Shown here piece by piece: positions 1-13,259 of a stretch of DNA of 64,000 bases; position 1 is the first letter of the stretch; the number at the start of each line of letters is the position of its first letter. The stretch is from Nemertoderma westbladi. Taxonomy: Eukaryota > Xenacoelomorpha > Nemertodermatida > Nemertodermatidae. Under the pieces are notes generated by a model. The model ran no database searches. It saw nothing but the letters and a program-made list of their open reading frames with translations, and was not told where the DNA came from. A program made the position numbers and the translations under genes. Where the stretch lies: NCBI GenBank assembly GCA_032718475.1, contig JAUCBJ010006842.1, positions 124,001 to 188,000 on the forward strand. The letters run 5' to 3'.

Positions 1-25
1 CAAGTACAATGCAACAAGCATAGTT

Positions 26-410
26 ATAGCATAGCATAGCATAGCATAGCATAGCATAGCATAGCATAGCATAGCATAGCATAGCATAGCATAGCATAGC
101 ATAGCATAGCATAGCATAGCATAGCATAGCATAGCATAGCATAGCATATCATAGCATAGCATAGCATAGCATAGCATAGCATAGCATAGCATAGCATAGC
201 ATAGCATAGCATAGCATAGCATAGCATAGCATAGCATAGCATGGCATAGCATAGCATAGCATAGCATAGCATAGCATAGCATGGCATAGCATAGCATAGC
301 ATAGCATAGCATAGCATAGCATAGCATAGCATAGCATAGCATAGCATAGCATAGCATAGCATAGCATAGCATAGCATAGCATAGCATAGCATAGCATGTA
401 GCATAGCATA
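26..410. repeat. (ATAGC)n pentanucleotide microsatellite
   Basis: About 77 near-perfect copies of ATAGC with a few substitutions (for example ATGGC near 241 and 281, ATATC near 146). Because 15 bp is five codons, the minus strand reads as an open MLCYA peptide repeat; this follows from the period and is not a gene. A LINE fragment begins about 25 bp downstream. Confidence 0.97.
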
Positions 411-435
411 GTTATACTTAGACTATTTATTTATA

Positions 436-915
436 TATTTCCAGGATTTGGAAGTCACCGAGAATTAATCGGAAACTTAAGGTCCGGTTATTTAGAGCAG
501 CAGTAGTTCCAGTACTCCTCTATGGGAGTCCATGCTGGGCCCTAACTGCTGAGGACACCAAATCTCTGGATGGCACATTCACAAGAATGCTACGCCGGGT
601 TCATTGTGTCAAGTTCAATGCACACATATCCAACCAGACACTTTGAAGGACATTGTTCGGGACTATAATCATGGTGGACAGCCCATAACTTTCCTGAGAT
701 GCCTCTTAATTGACACTGGCGTTAAAGAAGCGGGTAATCTCGCGAAAGTCATGCGGGCTAGGGAGTTGTGGCGGTGCAACTTTGTCGATAAGCCGGCATA
801 TCGTTCTTGATTTCCGATGCATTGGAATATGAGAATTGTGGATTGCATGATATTGGCAAAAATAATTTTGTTAAGCTAGCATAGCATCTCAATGTGCAGC
901 TGCAATGTAGCAGCC
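436..915 (+). pseudogene. LINE (non-LTR) ORF2 C-terminal fragment, family A copy 1
   Basis: Translation in shifting frames gives the end of a LINE reverse transcriptase: SPRINRKLKVRLFRAAV, VPVLLYGSPCWALTAED, then GGQPITFLRCLL and RELWRCNFVDKP. It matches the better preserved minus-strand copy at 58,315-59,165 almost word for word. The copy is 5'-truncated and a short internal piece is missing. The non-coding 3' end (TGCAGCTGCAATGTAGCAGC) is shared with the other copies. It starts directly after the ATAGC microsatellite. Confidence 0.8.
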
Positions 916-3794
916 CGATTACAGAAAGATAGAAGAAAGTTATATTTTTATTTTAAATTGGCTTGATTTTTAACAGAGCCTGATAGATTTTACTTTCCGG
1001 ATAGGAATGTGACCTACAATTGGAAGATTTAAAGACAAGTGTCCAGGCTAGACAATCTCTCAAATCCGCAATTATATTTGCTGATTGAGTTAGTTTGCAC
1101 CGAGAGTTTAGTTATTGTAGGCCTATTTTTTATTTTATAGATATAATAATTTGCACCACTTTACAACCTTTTAATTAATTTTAATGTTTTACAAGAAATT
1201 GAAGTTTAATTAATAAAATAACTTTGTTAATTTATAATTCATTCAAGATTCCTAATGACAAATTCAGACTTTTAATAAACTACGTGTGTACCATATTTTG
1301 TTGAATTTCATCAAAGATTATTATTAAGTTATTAATCATCAAACTTATTAAAGTCCGACTGACCGACCGACCGACCCAAAGACAACGATAAAAGCAGCTG
1401 TGGCCATATCGCTTATTTCATTACTTGCCCCAAAAACTTGCCCAATTATGTTAACTAAATTTGAAATGTATGTATGTCGAAATATTAGGTATGGTTGATT
1501 GATACAGATGTCTTGAAGGTACTGGTAAATCATAATTAAATTTCGTAAGTGTGTGTAAGAAATATTAAATCATAATATAATTTATACCCCAATCAGGGAC
1601 ATAATTACAAGTTAAGATTACTTCAACTGCAGTAAGAAATGGAGATACTGAATATAAAAACCAAATTCTAATTTACATTCATTTCCATACAAATCCAATT
1701 TTTATCCAAATCGTATTAAAATAATTAATATTTGTAAATTAAATAATTATTTCATAATTATAGTTTCTTTATAAATTATTCTCAATATATGTAGCTCTAT
1801 AGATACTATAATGTACTTACAGTATAAAAGTATACACTGACACGGTAGTTAAATTGCACAAAGTATTTCTTATAAATGCTATTTAACTGGTTTTCTGCTA
1901 CTTTTTATTTATTAGGTTAGGTTTATACCATTTTGGTAAATAATTGTAAAAATATCTAGAAACACATTCCAAACAAACAGGACAGGTTAATAACTAATAA
2001 ATAGCGAATAAATTAAATAAGGGCGTACTGTAGGTGTGTAGGCCTAAGCGTAGAGGTACATTGCATATAAAATAAAGTTAGGCAATGTTATCTGTGTGGG
2101 TTATCCTGCAAGTTGTGGAAGGACTGGAGAAGGCCTAGATACCACATATCAAATGAATTACAGTGCTAACTGATTATAATAATAGTATTAATTAAAAATA
2201 AATATTAACTATAAAATTAAATTAATTAGTATTATACTGAAGTATTAATAAGTACACGTCATCGAATGTCAGTCAATTTTACGAAAAAAGTCAGCTGTTG
2301 TATCATTCATTGAATGTGTACAAATCTAAATTTTAAATGTCAGCTTTTTTGGGGAATTAAGTCGCCTTTGTTTCACTTCCATCAATTTTGTAAGAGAAAG
2401 TCAACTAATGTGGAATAAATGTTTTGGTGGTAGAGCCAGTTTCTTTGATTTGCTGAACTTTCTGTTGAATACCCATTAATAGTTATGGTAATAGTTTTCT
2501 TATTTTGACAGTTAAAGCTCGTAAATCTTATATAATTGTAATTGCCTTATTTTCATGCTGGATGCCATAACCTCCTGTCGATCAAGCGATTTATTCATCT
2601 CTGTTCATTTCATTTCAACCCCCGCTAAATCGCCCCAGTGGCTCAGCCTCATATAAATCTCATCGCACTCGCTACCCTACGTCTTAATCACTCTCTCTGA
2701 CTGGGCTCCCTCCACAACGAATTTGCTACAGGAGGGACCTTTCTGTGAAAATATTAGCTATCCTGTGTGTCACGTGGATCGGCATATTGATCGACGTAGA
2801 ATGTCAATCCTTGGAGAAATTGCTCAATATTTCTCCCAGTGTTTCTGCATAACAAAAATGTGAAATTAACCTAACCCATAGTATTGAGAGTTCTTGATTA
2901 CGGGTTTTCAAGCCCTCAAGCAACACAATTGTCTCACAACTTCATCGTGCAAATCAATTCCAGGCCACATATTATTCTATTTTTTCGTTTTCTTAACGAT
3001 GACTTTCATTTATTATATAAACTTACAGCCTCACCGTTTATTGATTTTTATTGATCTATAATCAATTTGACATCGATGCAAGGTTCACGTTTTGGTTTCT
3101 TGATGTCGCAGAGTTGAGTAAATAGCTTATTAGAGCAACTATTATTATGAAATATTCACAGTTCCTTATGGGGAGATCAATTCAGATTCCACAACATCAC
3201 TAAACTCAATGGCAGGTGGGTTGGTTCGATGCGATAATAATGTAGGAATTCTAGATCACCATGGTGATTACATCTGCAGGATATAATGGCTCGGTTGGAG
3301 ATACCTGGGTGCAATGGCGTAGCCTTTTGCTTTGCAAACAGTAATATTACATTTTTTAAAACATTCATGTTCAATACAGTTGCACAAAATGTAACGCTTC
3401 TCAATTTTGTTTTTCGTTGATTTTCTGGATGATTTACATATTATTGCATATGCAATTGTTTCTAAAATAATTCTACAATTGAATGCAGCAAACTGCAAGC
3501 GAAGAGAGCAGTTATACCTATTAGCGTTACCGTTACACTATAGTTTAATAGGCCTGCTATCACCATGCGCCAGAAAAGGGTTAATATTCCTGATATGATT
3601 TCTGTAATATAGTAATAGAGCTGGTCTCTTACCAACAGGTAGGGAAGTTCGTTGTTCATGATTCGATCATCATATTTAATTCATTTTATTTTCAGTTTTC
3701 CCATTGCACTATGGTCTGGTCATATACCATGTAACACGCACAATCTTGTAACACATGATCAATTTATTTTCGTTTGCTTCATTTATCCAGATAG
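916..3794. other. AT-rich non-coding DNA
   Basis: No convincing gene. There is a short GACC run near 1363-1376. A less AT-rich stretch at about 2570-2760 has no recognisable coding or RNA structure. Open frames here are short and lack family signatures. Confidence 0.5.
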
Positions 3795-4025
3795 CGGGGG
3801 AAACTGGATGCAATAAAAATTCATCCCGCTCCAGGGGAAATTGGACGCAAATTACAGCTGATTACTTTCAAAAATAAAACTGTAACCTGTTCTATTGTGT
3901 TTAGTTTATTGTTTTGGTTAAAATAACGTTCCACTGTAACCTGCTCCTTTCTCTAAATTGAGAATTTAACATTGAGGCGGGATATTAATTCGCTAAGGCG
4001 GGTTTTGCGTCCAGTTTCCTCCCCT
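3795..4025. mobile_element. MITE-like element with inverted ends, family M
   Basis: The left end GGGGGAAACTGGATGCAA and the reverse complement of the right end (GAGGAAACTGGACGCAAAA) form an imperfect terminal inverted repeat around about 230 bp. The interior holds, in reverse orientation, one unit of the ~68-bp satellite arrayed at 17.8 and 30.9 kb (AACCTGCTCCTTTCTCTAAA and TTATTGTTTTGGTTA). A second copy of the right end lies at 62,940-63,005. No transposase is present, so it would be non-autonomous. The superfamily is not assigned. Confidence 0.55.
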
Positions 4026-5520
4026 GTCTCCAATTAATAATTTATTGTTGAACATTTTTGTATACATCATATAATATAGCAAATTGAAATTCTCGGATAA
4101 CAGATAGTTGTCTACAATAGTTGCAGAATCTCACACAGTTGTAAATAAAATTGCATAATAGTTTGATTGTTAATTAATTGTTACAATAGTTGGATATAAT
4201 TATTATTATTACTGCAAGACTGCAAGTTTGTTGTAATGATTTTTGAATTCTGATTTTTTAAATCAGGCTGTTTAAATATGTCATGTGCCATAAATAATGC
4301 AATGTATACCATTTTGGAGGCAAACAGTATCTCGCAATACCAGTTGATTTCAATGAAATACTTCGACGCTGTGGTGGCTCAGAAGAAACTGAAGAAGATT
4401 CCACCTCTAAACTGTCTGTGAACTAATTACAATAATGCATTGCAGTTGGATACTTAAACACATGGAATCAATGCCTCAGCCGGGAGGATTAAAACCACCT
4501 GGATTAGTTTCGATTACTAAAACCCAACCAGAGTACCTTTTTTCCGAAGTTGGTATTCAGTGAGCAAATTCAGTTAGCTATTTAGGTTCGAAAATTCATG
4601 CTGACATGGTCTGAAATAGATCGTGATTGGCAATTGTGTTTGGTTTTAGCCAGTTGTTGGTGGATATATTCCAATCGGACGAACCAATAGGAACTTAGAG
4701 TTGGCCTTTGCCAAGAGCTGCATTCCCAAGTACCCAATGTAAAAAGGAAAGCCATTTCTGTTTTAATTTCATGATAAATTATCTTCAGTTGTTTATCAGT
4801 AAATAATGGTTGTATTTGATTTATTAATGACTGACTGTCATTAATTCTAATTTTTTTTAGAAAAATAACGTTGTTTAGAAGTTTAGAGATTAAAAAATAA
4901 ATCATGTATAAATTTATTTACAACAAAAATTATATAAAATAATAACATAAAATGTTCCAAAATTGTAGTCTAGAAATCTAGCCAATCATATTTCAATCTC
5001 TCTATTTTGGTTTACTGAATACAATGTATTTTTATTTCCCAGGACGCCAATATATTTATGTATATTTCCAATGTGTTAGTTACAGAACAACACCATCCTG
5101 CTACAAATGCACTGGATCCATTGTTTTAGCTTGATTCACATCCACACAATTAAATATACATGCACCCATTCGTGTGAACCTTTAAGGAGCATCCATGCCC
5201 TACAAACCAAAACAAAACCTCGCCATACTTCAATTTCCGACTTCAGCCATGCCACTAGCCAGCTCGTCAACCATGTACCTTGTGATTGTACGCCTGAAAT
5301 TTTAGAGCTTGCGTAAAGAGTGAGGTTTTGAATTTGATTTATGTTATGTATTTTGACCGTATACATAACACCTTTATAATAATACACATTACACACACGC
5401 ACATTTAACCTGTTTGCATCATGTCTCATGTCATAATACTATCGCAAAAACATGATGTAAATAATAGAGAGTCAAGTGTGATTCACTTGTCATTTATATT
5501 TGTATATCCTATAAATGAGG
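4026..5520. other. Non-coding DNA, no supported gene
   Basis: AT-rich sequence with short open frames on both strands (4582-4905, 5107-5429). They overlap each other, carry no domain signature and are not flanked by convincing splice sites. I see no RNA gene or repeat array here. Confidence 0.4.
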
Positions 5521-5521
5521 C

Positions 5522-5970
5522 ATTGCTTGCTTGAGCACGTGGATGACTTTTGCTACTTGGGATCATGGATCAGAAAGTCAGATGAAGAGATTCGGATATG
5601 TAAGGGGAAGGCATGGGCTAGGCAGCGTTAGATAGTCTGTCCAGGATTTCGAAGTCCCGTAGAATAAAACGGAGCCTTAAGGTTAGATTATTTATGACAG
5701 TAGTAGTACCAGTACTCGTATATAGGAGTCCATGCTGGGTTCTTCTAACTGCAGAGGATACCAAATCTCTGGATGACACTTTCACAAGAATGTTGCGCTG
5801 GTTTCATTGTGTCAAGACAATGAACACATCTCCAATCAGTCTCTATCTCCAATCAGAGGTGTTCCATTAGTCTCCCCTAGCTTGACACTTGAATAGAAGC
5901 AACCGCCTCCGTTTGCAGGACATTGCTTTTGCCGTGAGGACCAGCCATGCTATGTCATGAGATTATTGCC
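5522..5970 (+). pseudogene. LINE ORF2 C-terminal fragment, family A copy 2
   Basis: The order of motifs follows the LINE at 58,315-59,165: LEHVDDFCYLGSWIRKSDEE, then a run matching SRIKRSLKVRLF, VPVLVYRSPCWVL, TAEDTKSLDDTFTRML, and a diverged LTLE..RLRFAGHCF segment. Several frameshifts and small deletions break the frame. It is followed within 70 bp by a fragment of a different LINE. Confidence 0.75.
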
Positions 5971-6035
5971 ATAGGCACAGACCCAAAAACAAAAACGCCA
6001 CAAATCACTCGATCAGCCATAAGTTCGGCGATCTT

Positions 6036-6379
6036 AATTATATAAACTCATCCACGAATTACACTGGCTTCCTATTACACACAGAGTGCAGTACAAAATT
6101 CTTCTTATAACACCCAAGATTCTCTGTGGTAGTGGCACTTAATCTTTAGAAAATGCTTCACATTGCACTAAATAATAGATACAACATACGGAGCCAAACA
6201 GCACCAAAGTTCATTACACCCCAATACAAGTGTGCATCATATGGACGACGGGCCTTCAGAGTCGCTGCACCAACTCTATGGAATAAACTGCCTCACGAGT
6301 TGCGATCAGAAGGGAACACATCGAAATTTAAAACGGATCTTAAGACTCATCTCGTTAGGAAAGCCTTTAATAAGTAATT
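6036..6379 (+). pseudogene. CR1/L2-like LINE ORF2 C-terminus
   Basis: Two pieces of the typical C-terminal region of CR1/L2-group ORF2 are visible: LIHELHWLPITHRVQYKILL near 6045-6105, and after a stop and deletion YGRRAFRVAAPTLWNKLPHE within the 74-codon frame 6153-6377. The family signature is LHWLPI..R..YK followed by G.RAFS.AAP.LWN.LP. This element differs from the one just upstream, so two unrelated LINE tails are juxtaposed. Confidence 0.75.
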
Positions 6380-6399
6380 TTTAAACTGACTGATAATTA

Positions 6400-8321
6400 T
6401 ACCACTTTTAACCATTTTGAGCTTATACATTTTATTTAACACTTATTTTTAAAGCTTACATTTTATGTACTTAGTCGTAAGCGCTTTAGAGTACTATAGT
6501 CGTAATTTAGTCGAAATTTAGCACTATATAAAAATTTTATAATTATTATTATCCTTATATGAAGAACACATCTGCTCACTTACCTACATCTGTACATCGA
6601 AACTTTAAATTCATTTATTTGATTTTATATAGACCTATATTATGTATTATTATTAAATTAATTAATTAAAATATAAATAGATTTAATAAATAAGTCAACT
6701 TTTGTAAATTATTTCATTTTTCAAGTTATTATTGCTGGCTTATTCTCGGATGGATAATATAATTTTTTAGTGGATCCATCCACTGCCATGCCACCTACCG
6801 AGAGAATTGGGGACAGAGTGATTTAAGAATCAAAACCGGGTATCCAGTATCCAATATAATATTGCATACCAAGGAACATGAAGTGATGTGATGCTAGCTG
6901 GGAGATGGTTAACAACACATCTCAGGGGCCAAAGGGAACATGGAATGACAGGGGGAAAAACCAACCAATAGCCGTGCAGCACATGGCCAGTAAACGTGTA
7001 TCTATTGGTATGTCGACATGTAGGTAGAACTGTGTGATAAGTTTTCCATGCAATCTGTATATATCCGTTACCCAATAATAATTTTGTGTTCAGTTGGCTA
7101 TTAATTACTGTGGAAGTTGGACAGTTTTTAACCATCACCCGTAGTACATACTGATTGTGCTGTTATCTACCGGTACTTATATATCAGCTATTATTAACAA
7201 CGATAAAGAATAACTCTATAATATTTATATCAGCCTATGGCCTTTCAGCCTTACTACCTATAGCGCAGCGATGCGTACTAAACACGACACACATTCCCTG
7301 TCAGGATCCCGCGCCAACTCGGATCCCATCACATAATTTACAAAAACAGTTGTTAACATGAAATGAGTGTGTGTTCCTTGATACTCGAAATATCATATAT
7401 TATCTCAAGTTTTCCTTCCAACATTATAACATACAGTACTCATAGACCTAAATACACCATATGGTTTATTTATTAATATATTATATGTCTAACTGGAGGT
7501 CCACATTCTTTCTCCTGTATGAAGCATTGAAGTTAAAAGTTACAAATATATTTCTGCCTCTTATAGCAGCACAAAACTGGGCCTAACTGTACAAAATAAG
7601 CGACTGACTGAATCAACACGCATCATAGAAACTGAATCAACATGTGTCATCATAAAAACACAATGAATTGAAATATAATAGATTGTGGCAATTAAATCAA
7701 TCGAAATTTAGGTATTTTTCATAATAAACAAGCTATAACAAATAAGAAACAACAGGGACTGCATGCAAACAAACTGTCTCCAAGAATGACAGTACGCAGT
7801 AGTACATGTTTCGGGACTGTAAAAAGTACATAAATGTTTACATTACCATATCATTCAGTACCGGTAACAATAAACATGATTTAATCCCCTCCATCGCTTG
7901 CTGGTACTTAATAAAGTGATTTATAATTTCTTTATTCTATTTATATATCCTACGTTTCAGGGGAAAATATTCAACTTTTTTTCCTTCAAATACGTGAATG
8001 GTAAGCAACAAAGGCTTATCTTATTATCCTTAAAATAGCGGACATTTACTTCACATGCATTGGATTGATTGTAAAACAGGTGACTTTTTTCCTAAAAATA
8101 GTTCAAGGACCATGTTCTTATACGGCTGTACATATTCGGTTTACATGAGAAAGAGATGGTGATAAGTCTCAAGAGCGGATGAGACAAGGCCATTTTGTTA
8201 ATAAAATTACATATTATATGCAAAGGCTTTTTAGATCAGAGTCAGAGTATATACAAAATCTTTTTAGTTAGATCACGGAGTCAGAGACGTATGAAAGCCC
8301 AGAAGGGCCATGTCACACTTT
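6400..8321. other. Non-coding DNA; possible LTR remnant near 7140-7332
   Basis: Mostly AT-rich with no gene. The stretch ending in GGATCCCATCACA at 7332 resembles the end of the candidate LTR at 30,548 (GGATCCCGTCACA), with a similar ATCAGCC..GGCC stretch before it. This is a weak, by-eye similarity. Confidence 0.3.
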
Positions 8322-8682
8322 CTTGCATGTTATTAATTTCAGTACAATTGTATACAAAAAATTGTATACAATACCTTGCATGTTATTAATTTCAGTACAA
8401 TTGTATACAAAAAATTGTATACAATTCCTTGCATGTTATTAATTTCAGTACAATTGTATACAAAAAATTGTATACAATTCCTTGAAATGTATACAATTAA
8501 TTGTATACAAAAAAATGTATACAAAAAATTGTATACAAAAAAATTGTATACAAAAAATTGTATACAAAAAATTGTATACAAAAAATTGTATACAATTAAT
8601 TGTATACAAAAAAATGTATACAAAAAATTGTATACAAAAAAATTGAATACAAAAAATTGTATACAAAAAATTGAATACATTT
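8322..8682. repeat. GTATAC-palindrome minisatellite
   Basis: The array starts with three 53-bp units beginning CTTGCATGTTATTAATTTC, each ending in two copies of TTGTATACAA. It then collapses into about fourteen units of roughly 14 bp, built of the 10-bp palindrome TTGTATACAA joined by A runs. Both strands are open over long stretches only because of this periodicity. Confidence 0.93.
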
Positions 8683-8689
8683 GTAAATA

Positions 8690-9462
8690 GTTGAATGAAT
8701 GGAGGGAATTTTAAATTTCATTAACACAATGAGTGTATTATGGCCTACTACTGTAATATGCCTTATGATATTACAGTACTGGTAGTCAACTACTACAGTA
8801 CTAGAGAGACAGTTGCAAGCTTGCAACGAAAACTGTACAGGTAAAAATGGTGTTTTGCGGTAGTTTTATTATTGGTCAACACTCAATTGCTTTACTGGTT
8901 CAGGTGTCGAGATTTATAGATTATACGGGTTTACTTCAAAGATCTGTTGAAGTCTTTGTGCACTGTGGCCTGACGTTTTTAAAAGTTTCCATGATAAGGT
9001 GTTTGTTTTGCTTTATGGTGATAAGTCTAAAGCACATTAAGATTGCCTTGCTCTCATCAAGAGTTTGTATTAACTAAATATAAAGAGGAAATTGGTCGAG
9101 AATACCGATGCATAAAGTTTCTACTATGTCTGAAATCCGAACTTTGTTGAGAGTACTTGCATTAATACGATGATATTGACCAATCACTGCCATTGAGTGA
9201 TGATGATGATAATCAACACGAATATTGCGAATAATAGTGTGCGCCCGGGTTACTGTTTACTTCACCTCGTGCAGTTCTCTGGGTAGTTAGGTATTTTCCG
9301 TAGTCAGCTAGACAAATGCATGTACGCCGAAATATTGCTGAGTTGTAATAATTGGTTACTTGTGTGGTCTTTGTAATTTTATCTACCTGATTTATCTTTA
9401 TTAAATAATTTGAATATTTGTAAATTTGGTTTTCACGTATCAATCAACACGAACCCCCCTCA
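8690..9462. other. Non-coding DNA, no supported gene
   Basis: A 76-codon frame at 8847-9077 has no recognisable feature. Otherwise AT-rich sequence without repeats. Confidence 0.35.
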
Positions 9463-9714
9463 ATGGTTCCATTGCATTCAAGTTCTAACAAAATCAAAAT
9501 GGAGAATGCGATTCCAGAGCTAGAGCCATTAGTGAATTTGAATATCCCTGTCTATGAGTCGGACAATGACTCATGCATTACTATTGATGAAATGGATAAT
9601 GTCCCAATAGAACCAGCTGTTGAAAGACAAGATAAAGTATTCACTAGTCAACTGCTTCGAATCTTGCTGGACAATTTGTCTGTGTTCAAAGAAATGGGAA
9701 CTATTTACGATTAG
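9463..9714 (+). CDS. Hypothetical short ORF, unrecognised
   Basis: An 83-codon frame that opens MVPLHSSSNKIKMENAIPEL and is acidic in the middle (YESDNDSC, DEMDNVP). I recognise no domain. It is longer and less biased in composition than surrounding random frames, and could be an exon or the start of a decayed element. No splice donor or poly(A) signal clearly belongs to it. It could equally be chance. Confidence 0.2.
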   Translation: MVPLHSSSNKIKMENAIPELEPLVNLNIPVYESDNDSCITIDEMDNVPIEPAVERQDKVFTSQLLRILLDNLSVFKEMGTIYD

Positions 9715-9802
9715 GATTCTGTGTAACCTATCAGTACTTAGGAATCCGTCATCACTCTGCTACCTGATTTACTTTCTAATCTACCCCGAATCAACCCGCT
9801 GA

Positions 9803-12800
9803 AATGAATCAAAGTTATATTTTCAGGTAAACCTGGTCAAGATAAAGGAGGATTACTGCAAGATCTGTTAGAGAGTGCTGTTAGCCAGTTAAGTTGTTCA
9901 CAATAGTTTGGCATGCTGGATGGTTGGTTGCTTCCTACATTATGTGATCTCTCAAATTTACTTGTTACTGTTCATGATACTTAACCACGGTGAACAAAGT
10001 TTCGGAATAATGCACCCAATAGCAGCTGCATATATATATTTTGATAAACTTGATATAGAGGAACATGTAAAGGATGGGCATCTTAAATATTCCAGAAGTT
10101 TGCGATGTTTTTAATGAGGTCATGGTAAATGGTATTCCAGAATAACTTATATCTGAATGTCGAGTTGGGTTTATCAGGTGTCTGGAGAGATCTGATTTCC
10201 AGATGGTATCCATTTTTCATAGAGCTACGCATGCCTTTGCTTTCCTAACTATGTGTAATCAATCACCTTAATAACAGAACAGACAATATTAAAACATATT
10301 GGAGACAAGTAATATTTAGTCTCATAATAGATAATTTAACACAAAAATGGTATTGCTCAAATTCCAACATGGCTGACCTTAGCAGTTATATAATTGAGTG
10401 TAATGATGATGGAGACTTTAATTACCTAATAATAATATATATTAATATGGCGCCTTTCTGGGCGCATTTCAAGTCGATACTGTACTGTACTGTACTGTAC
10501 GTATAGATATTTATAACAATAAAATTTATCAACAATTTCAGTAAAAACCATCTAAAAAACAGAATCACTCAAAAATAACTCGTCTAAAAAAAACTATCAC
10601 TTGGTGTTAACCTTACCACTGAAATAAATAAAACAAAGTAAAAAAATGTTAAATCAGTGTTGAGGGACCTATAACAGTTTAGCGAGGTAAATGGTAGGGC
10701 CTACAGCGAAGGGGGTTGTGATTGGATGTGAATGAGGGCTAAGCTTAGCCTCATTGATGAGAGCGTTCAAAGTGTAATTTAAGGTAATTAATTAAGTGTA
10801 ATTTATTTTGTTTAGTGCAACAGCACGTGGATATTGAGTCCCACCTTAATATTTTAGGTAAGTAAAATACCATTAGTACTTCTTAGAAATAATGAATTAT
10901 GCGCAGAAGTGATATTGTAATAGCCACTCTTTAATTTATTACGCCCCTCTGAAATCATAGAAAATGTGTACATATTTAGGGATAATTTATAACATTCAAT
11001 TAAGTTACCTGAATTACCGCACGAGTTGTATTATTACCGCTAAGTGTACTCGAATATTCCGATCTTAAGATTAAAACGCACTCGCCTCCCCCCCCCCCCC
11101 CTCCCCAAATTAACTTTCTATCTTAAGTTTCATAAGGCTTAATTAACACCTTTAAGTTTAGTTTGTATCTCAAAAGTAGCCCCAGTAGCCTTTTTAATCA
11201 GAACTTTCACTGGGGGACTCAATTCGTTATGTAAAAATGTCCTGTTTGCTTAACGTCATATTTGCGCTACGTCCTGTTTGAGTAACAAAACTGCTTCAAC
11301 ATGAGGAAATAACTTTCATTTTAATGAGACGGTATCCTCTGGGATGTCATTAACGTCTCTGTGATTACCTACGTCATTTGATGGTACAGTAATACTTATT
11401 AAATCTCGTGGGTGTTATTTTTCCTGCTCACTCTATGAATAGTCAGCTCAGATTTTCAGCATGGGCAGGACAAATCCGAGGTCGTATTTCTCTTTAATCC
11501 AAGTGAAATAATCAACTTATGACATTTTCAATAATAGACAGAGACACTATAATAATATAGAGTATAATATTAAATCGGACAGCGCTGAAAGGATTATTTA
11601 ACCGTTACTTCCACTCCCCTTCAACATAAAATATGACAATTGCAAATTGAATCGAACTTCATTCTACCTGTTTAGGTAGAAATGTTCAAATTATAAAGTC
11701 AGAGATTTATTGAATTGTATTAACAATATTTCTTATTTTTTAATTCAAAGCAGGCCTAATACTAGAGACGGGCCTAGCGGCCCGTGAAGCAAGTCGTAGG
11801 AGACAGTACGAGTCAAGTAAAGGCGTTTTGTTCTGACTGATAATAAATTAGTGTGAGGGTAGTCCCGGTGGTGTACGAGAAATTTCCACTTCAAACTGTA
11901 ATTATTATGTTGTAATAATCTAATGAATTATAAAAGCTGTTGTGATTATAGAAGATAGAGAGCAGTTAGCAAAATTATTATTTTATTCTATCGGATAGAG
12001 TAGTCGGAGTCTCAGAGAGGAGTCGAGGTGTCAATTGATTAATAATAATAACAGCAGTTGTCATGAATTCAATACAATCGCGCATAAGAAGTGATAAGAT
12101 AAATTCGTTCTTATTTTTGTAATAAATAAAACAAGTTGAGATATTTCAATGTAAACCGCGATTAACAATTTACACTGTTCAATGTAAACCACGATATTAA
12201 TTAAATACAACAATTATATTATTATTACAATAGATTTTTATATTTCAAACAATAATGTTAGCCTTATTGAGAATCATTGTGAGGCTGAGTAAACATTCAG
12301 CCTTATAGGCATACAGCCTCCAAAGTATTAATGTTGGCACAAAGGTTTCAAAATAAAACAATAATTCGATGCGAGCTAGAGAGCACAGTACAATCAATAG
12401 TGTAGCCAACACACTGTATAACTAACAGTCATTTAGCTTGCACGCCAATTAATTAACATTGGGAAGAGTTATTCAGCTGAGAGTGTAATAGCCAGCTAAA
12501 CCAGTTAATGTTTGCTTACTGTCTGGGTTGTAGAGTAGAGTGATAATACTTGGCACAGAAAGTACTTCTTTGTTAGTTGGCCCTTCCTATTTAATGCATT
12601 ACCAGGCCATATCTATACATTTTTCATGAGTGCCAGCTGGTGTTTTTATCATTGCACCTATGTTTACAATAAGTATGTAACTCTGTTCTTTAAATATTTC
12701 ACACATGGCAGATGCGTAGGAACATTGGGGGACTTTGCCACCAAAATTTAGACATTGAAATATTATCTGTGGAGTTGGTGTATTTATCAACCCTATAAAA

Positions 12801-13231
12801 ATATTGCACAAAATACACAGCTCAATAATATCACTTGAGAATCTGAAGTAATGCCCTTAATGGGAAAAAAAGGGAGCCCATCTCGTAATAATCTTTCTAG
12901 AACATTTTTATGTGTTTAGCATGGGATTTTTATTTCTATAACAATTTTATATTTATTTAACCAATATAATAATATACAAATCAAGAAGTACGCTTTACAC
13001 CGTTATTTATCATTTACAACTAGAGTAGGCCTAACCTAATGTAACTTATAAAAACCACAATTTATTCCATGACTGTAACAAATAAGGAAGTTGAAATGGA
13101 AAACTTATACATAGACAGACAATCGTTATTATAATTTATTTACTTAAGTCTATTGTTGATATACATAACGCAAACTTTAGTAAGTTGTAAATTTGTGAAA
13201 TTAATTAGTGAAACAATAAATGTAATTATGA
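9803..13231. other. AT-rich non-coding DNA with small simple repeats
   Basis: Contains a (TACTG)n run near 10,480-10,500 and a C homopolymer at 11,089-11,101. No open frame shows a domain signature. No RNA gene was recognised. Confidence 0.4.
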
Positions 13232-13259
13232 GTGCAAATCACGTTTAAAGTAATAGTCT

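Noticed and set aside
24-409. Two long minus-strand frames coding MLCYA repeats
   Set aside because: They exist only because ATAGC has a 5-bp period and no stop on that strand; it is a microsatellite.
5107-5429. Overlapping frames on both strands
   Set aside because: No domain, no splice sites, and each is the complement of the other.
8339-8690. Overlapping Tyr/Cys-rich frames on both strands
   Set aside because: Created by the TTGTATACAA array; both strands are open at once because the unit is palindromic.
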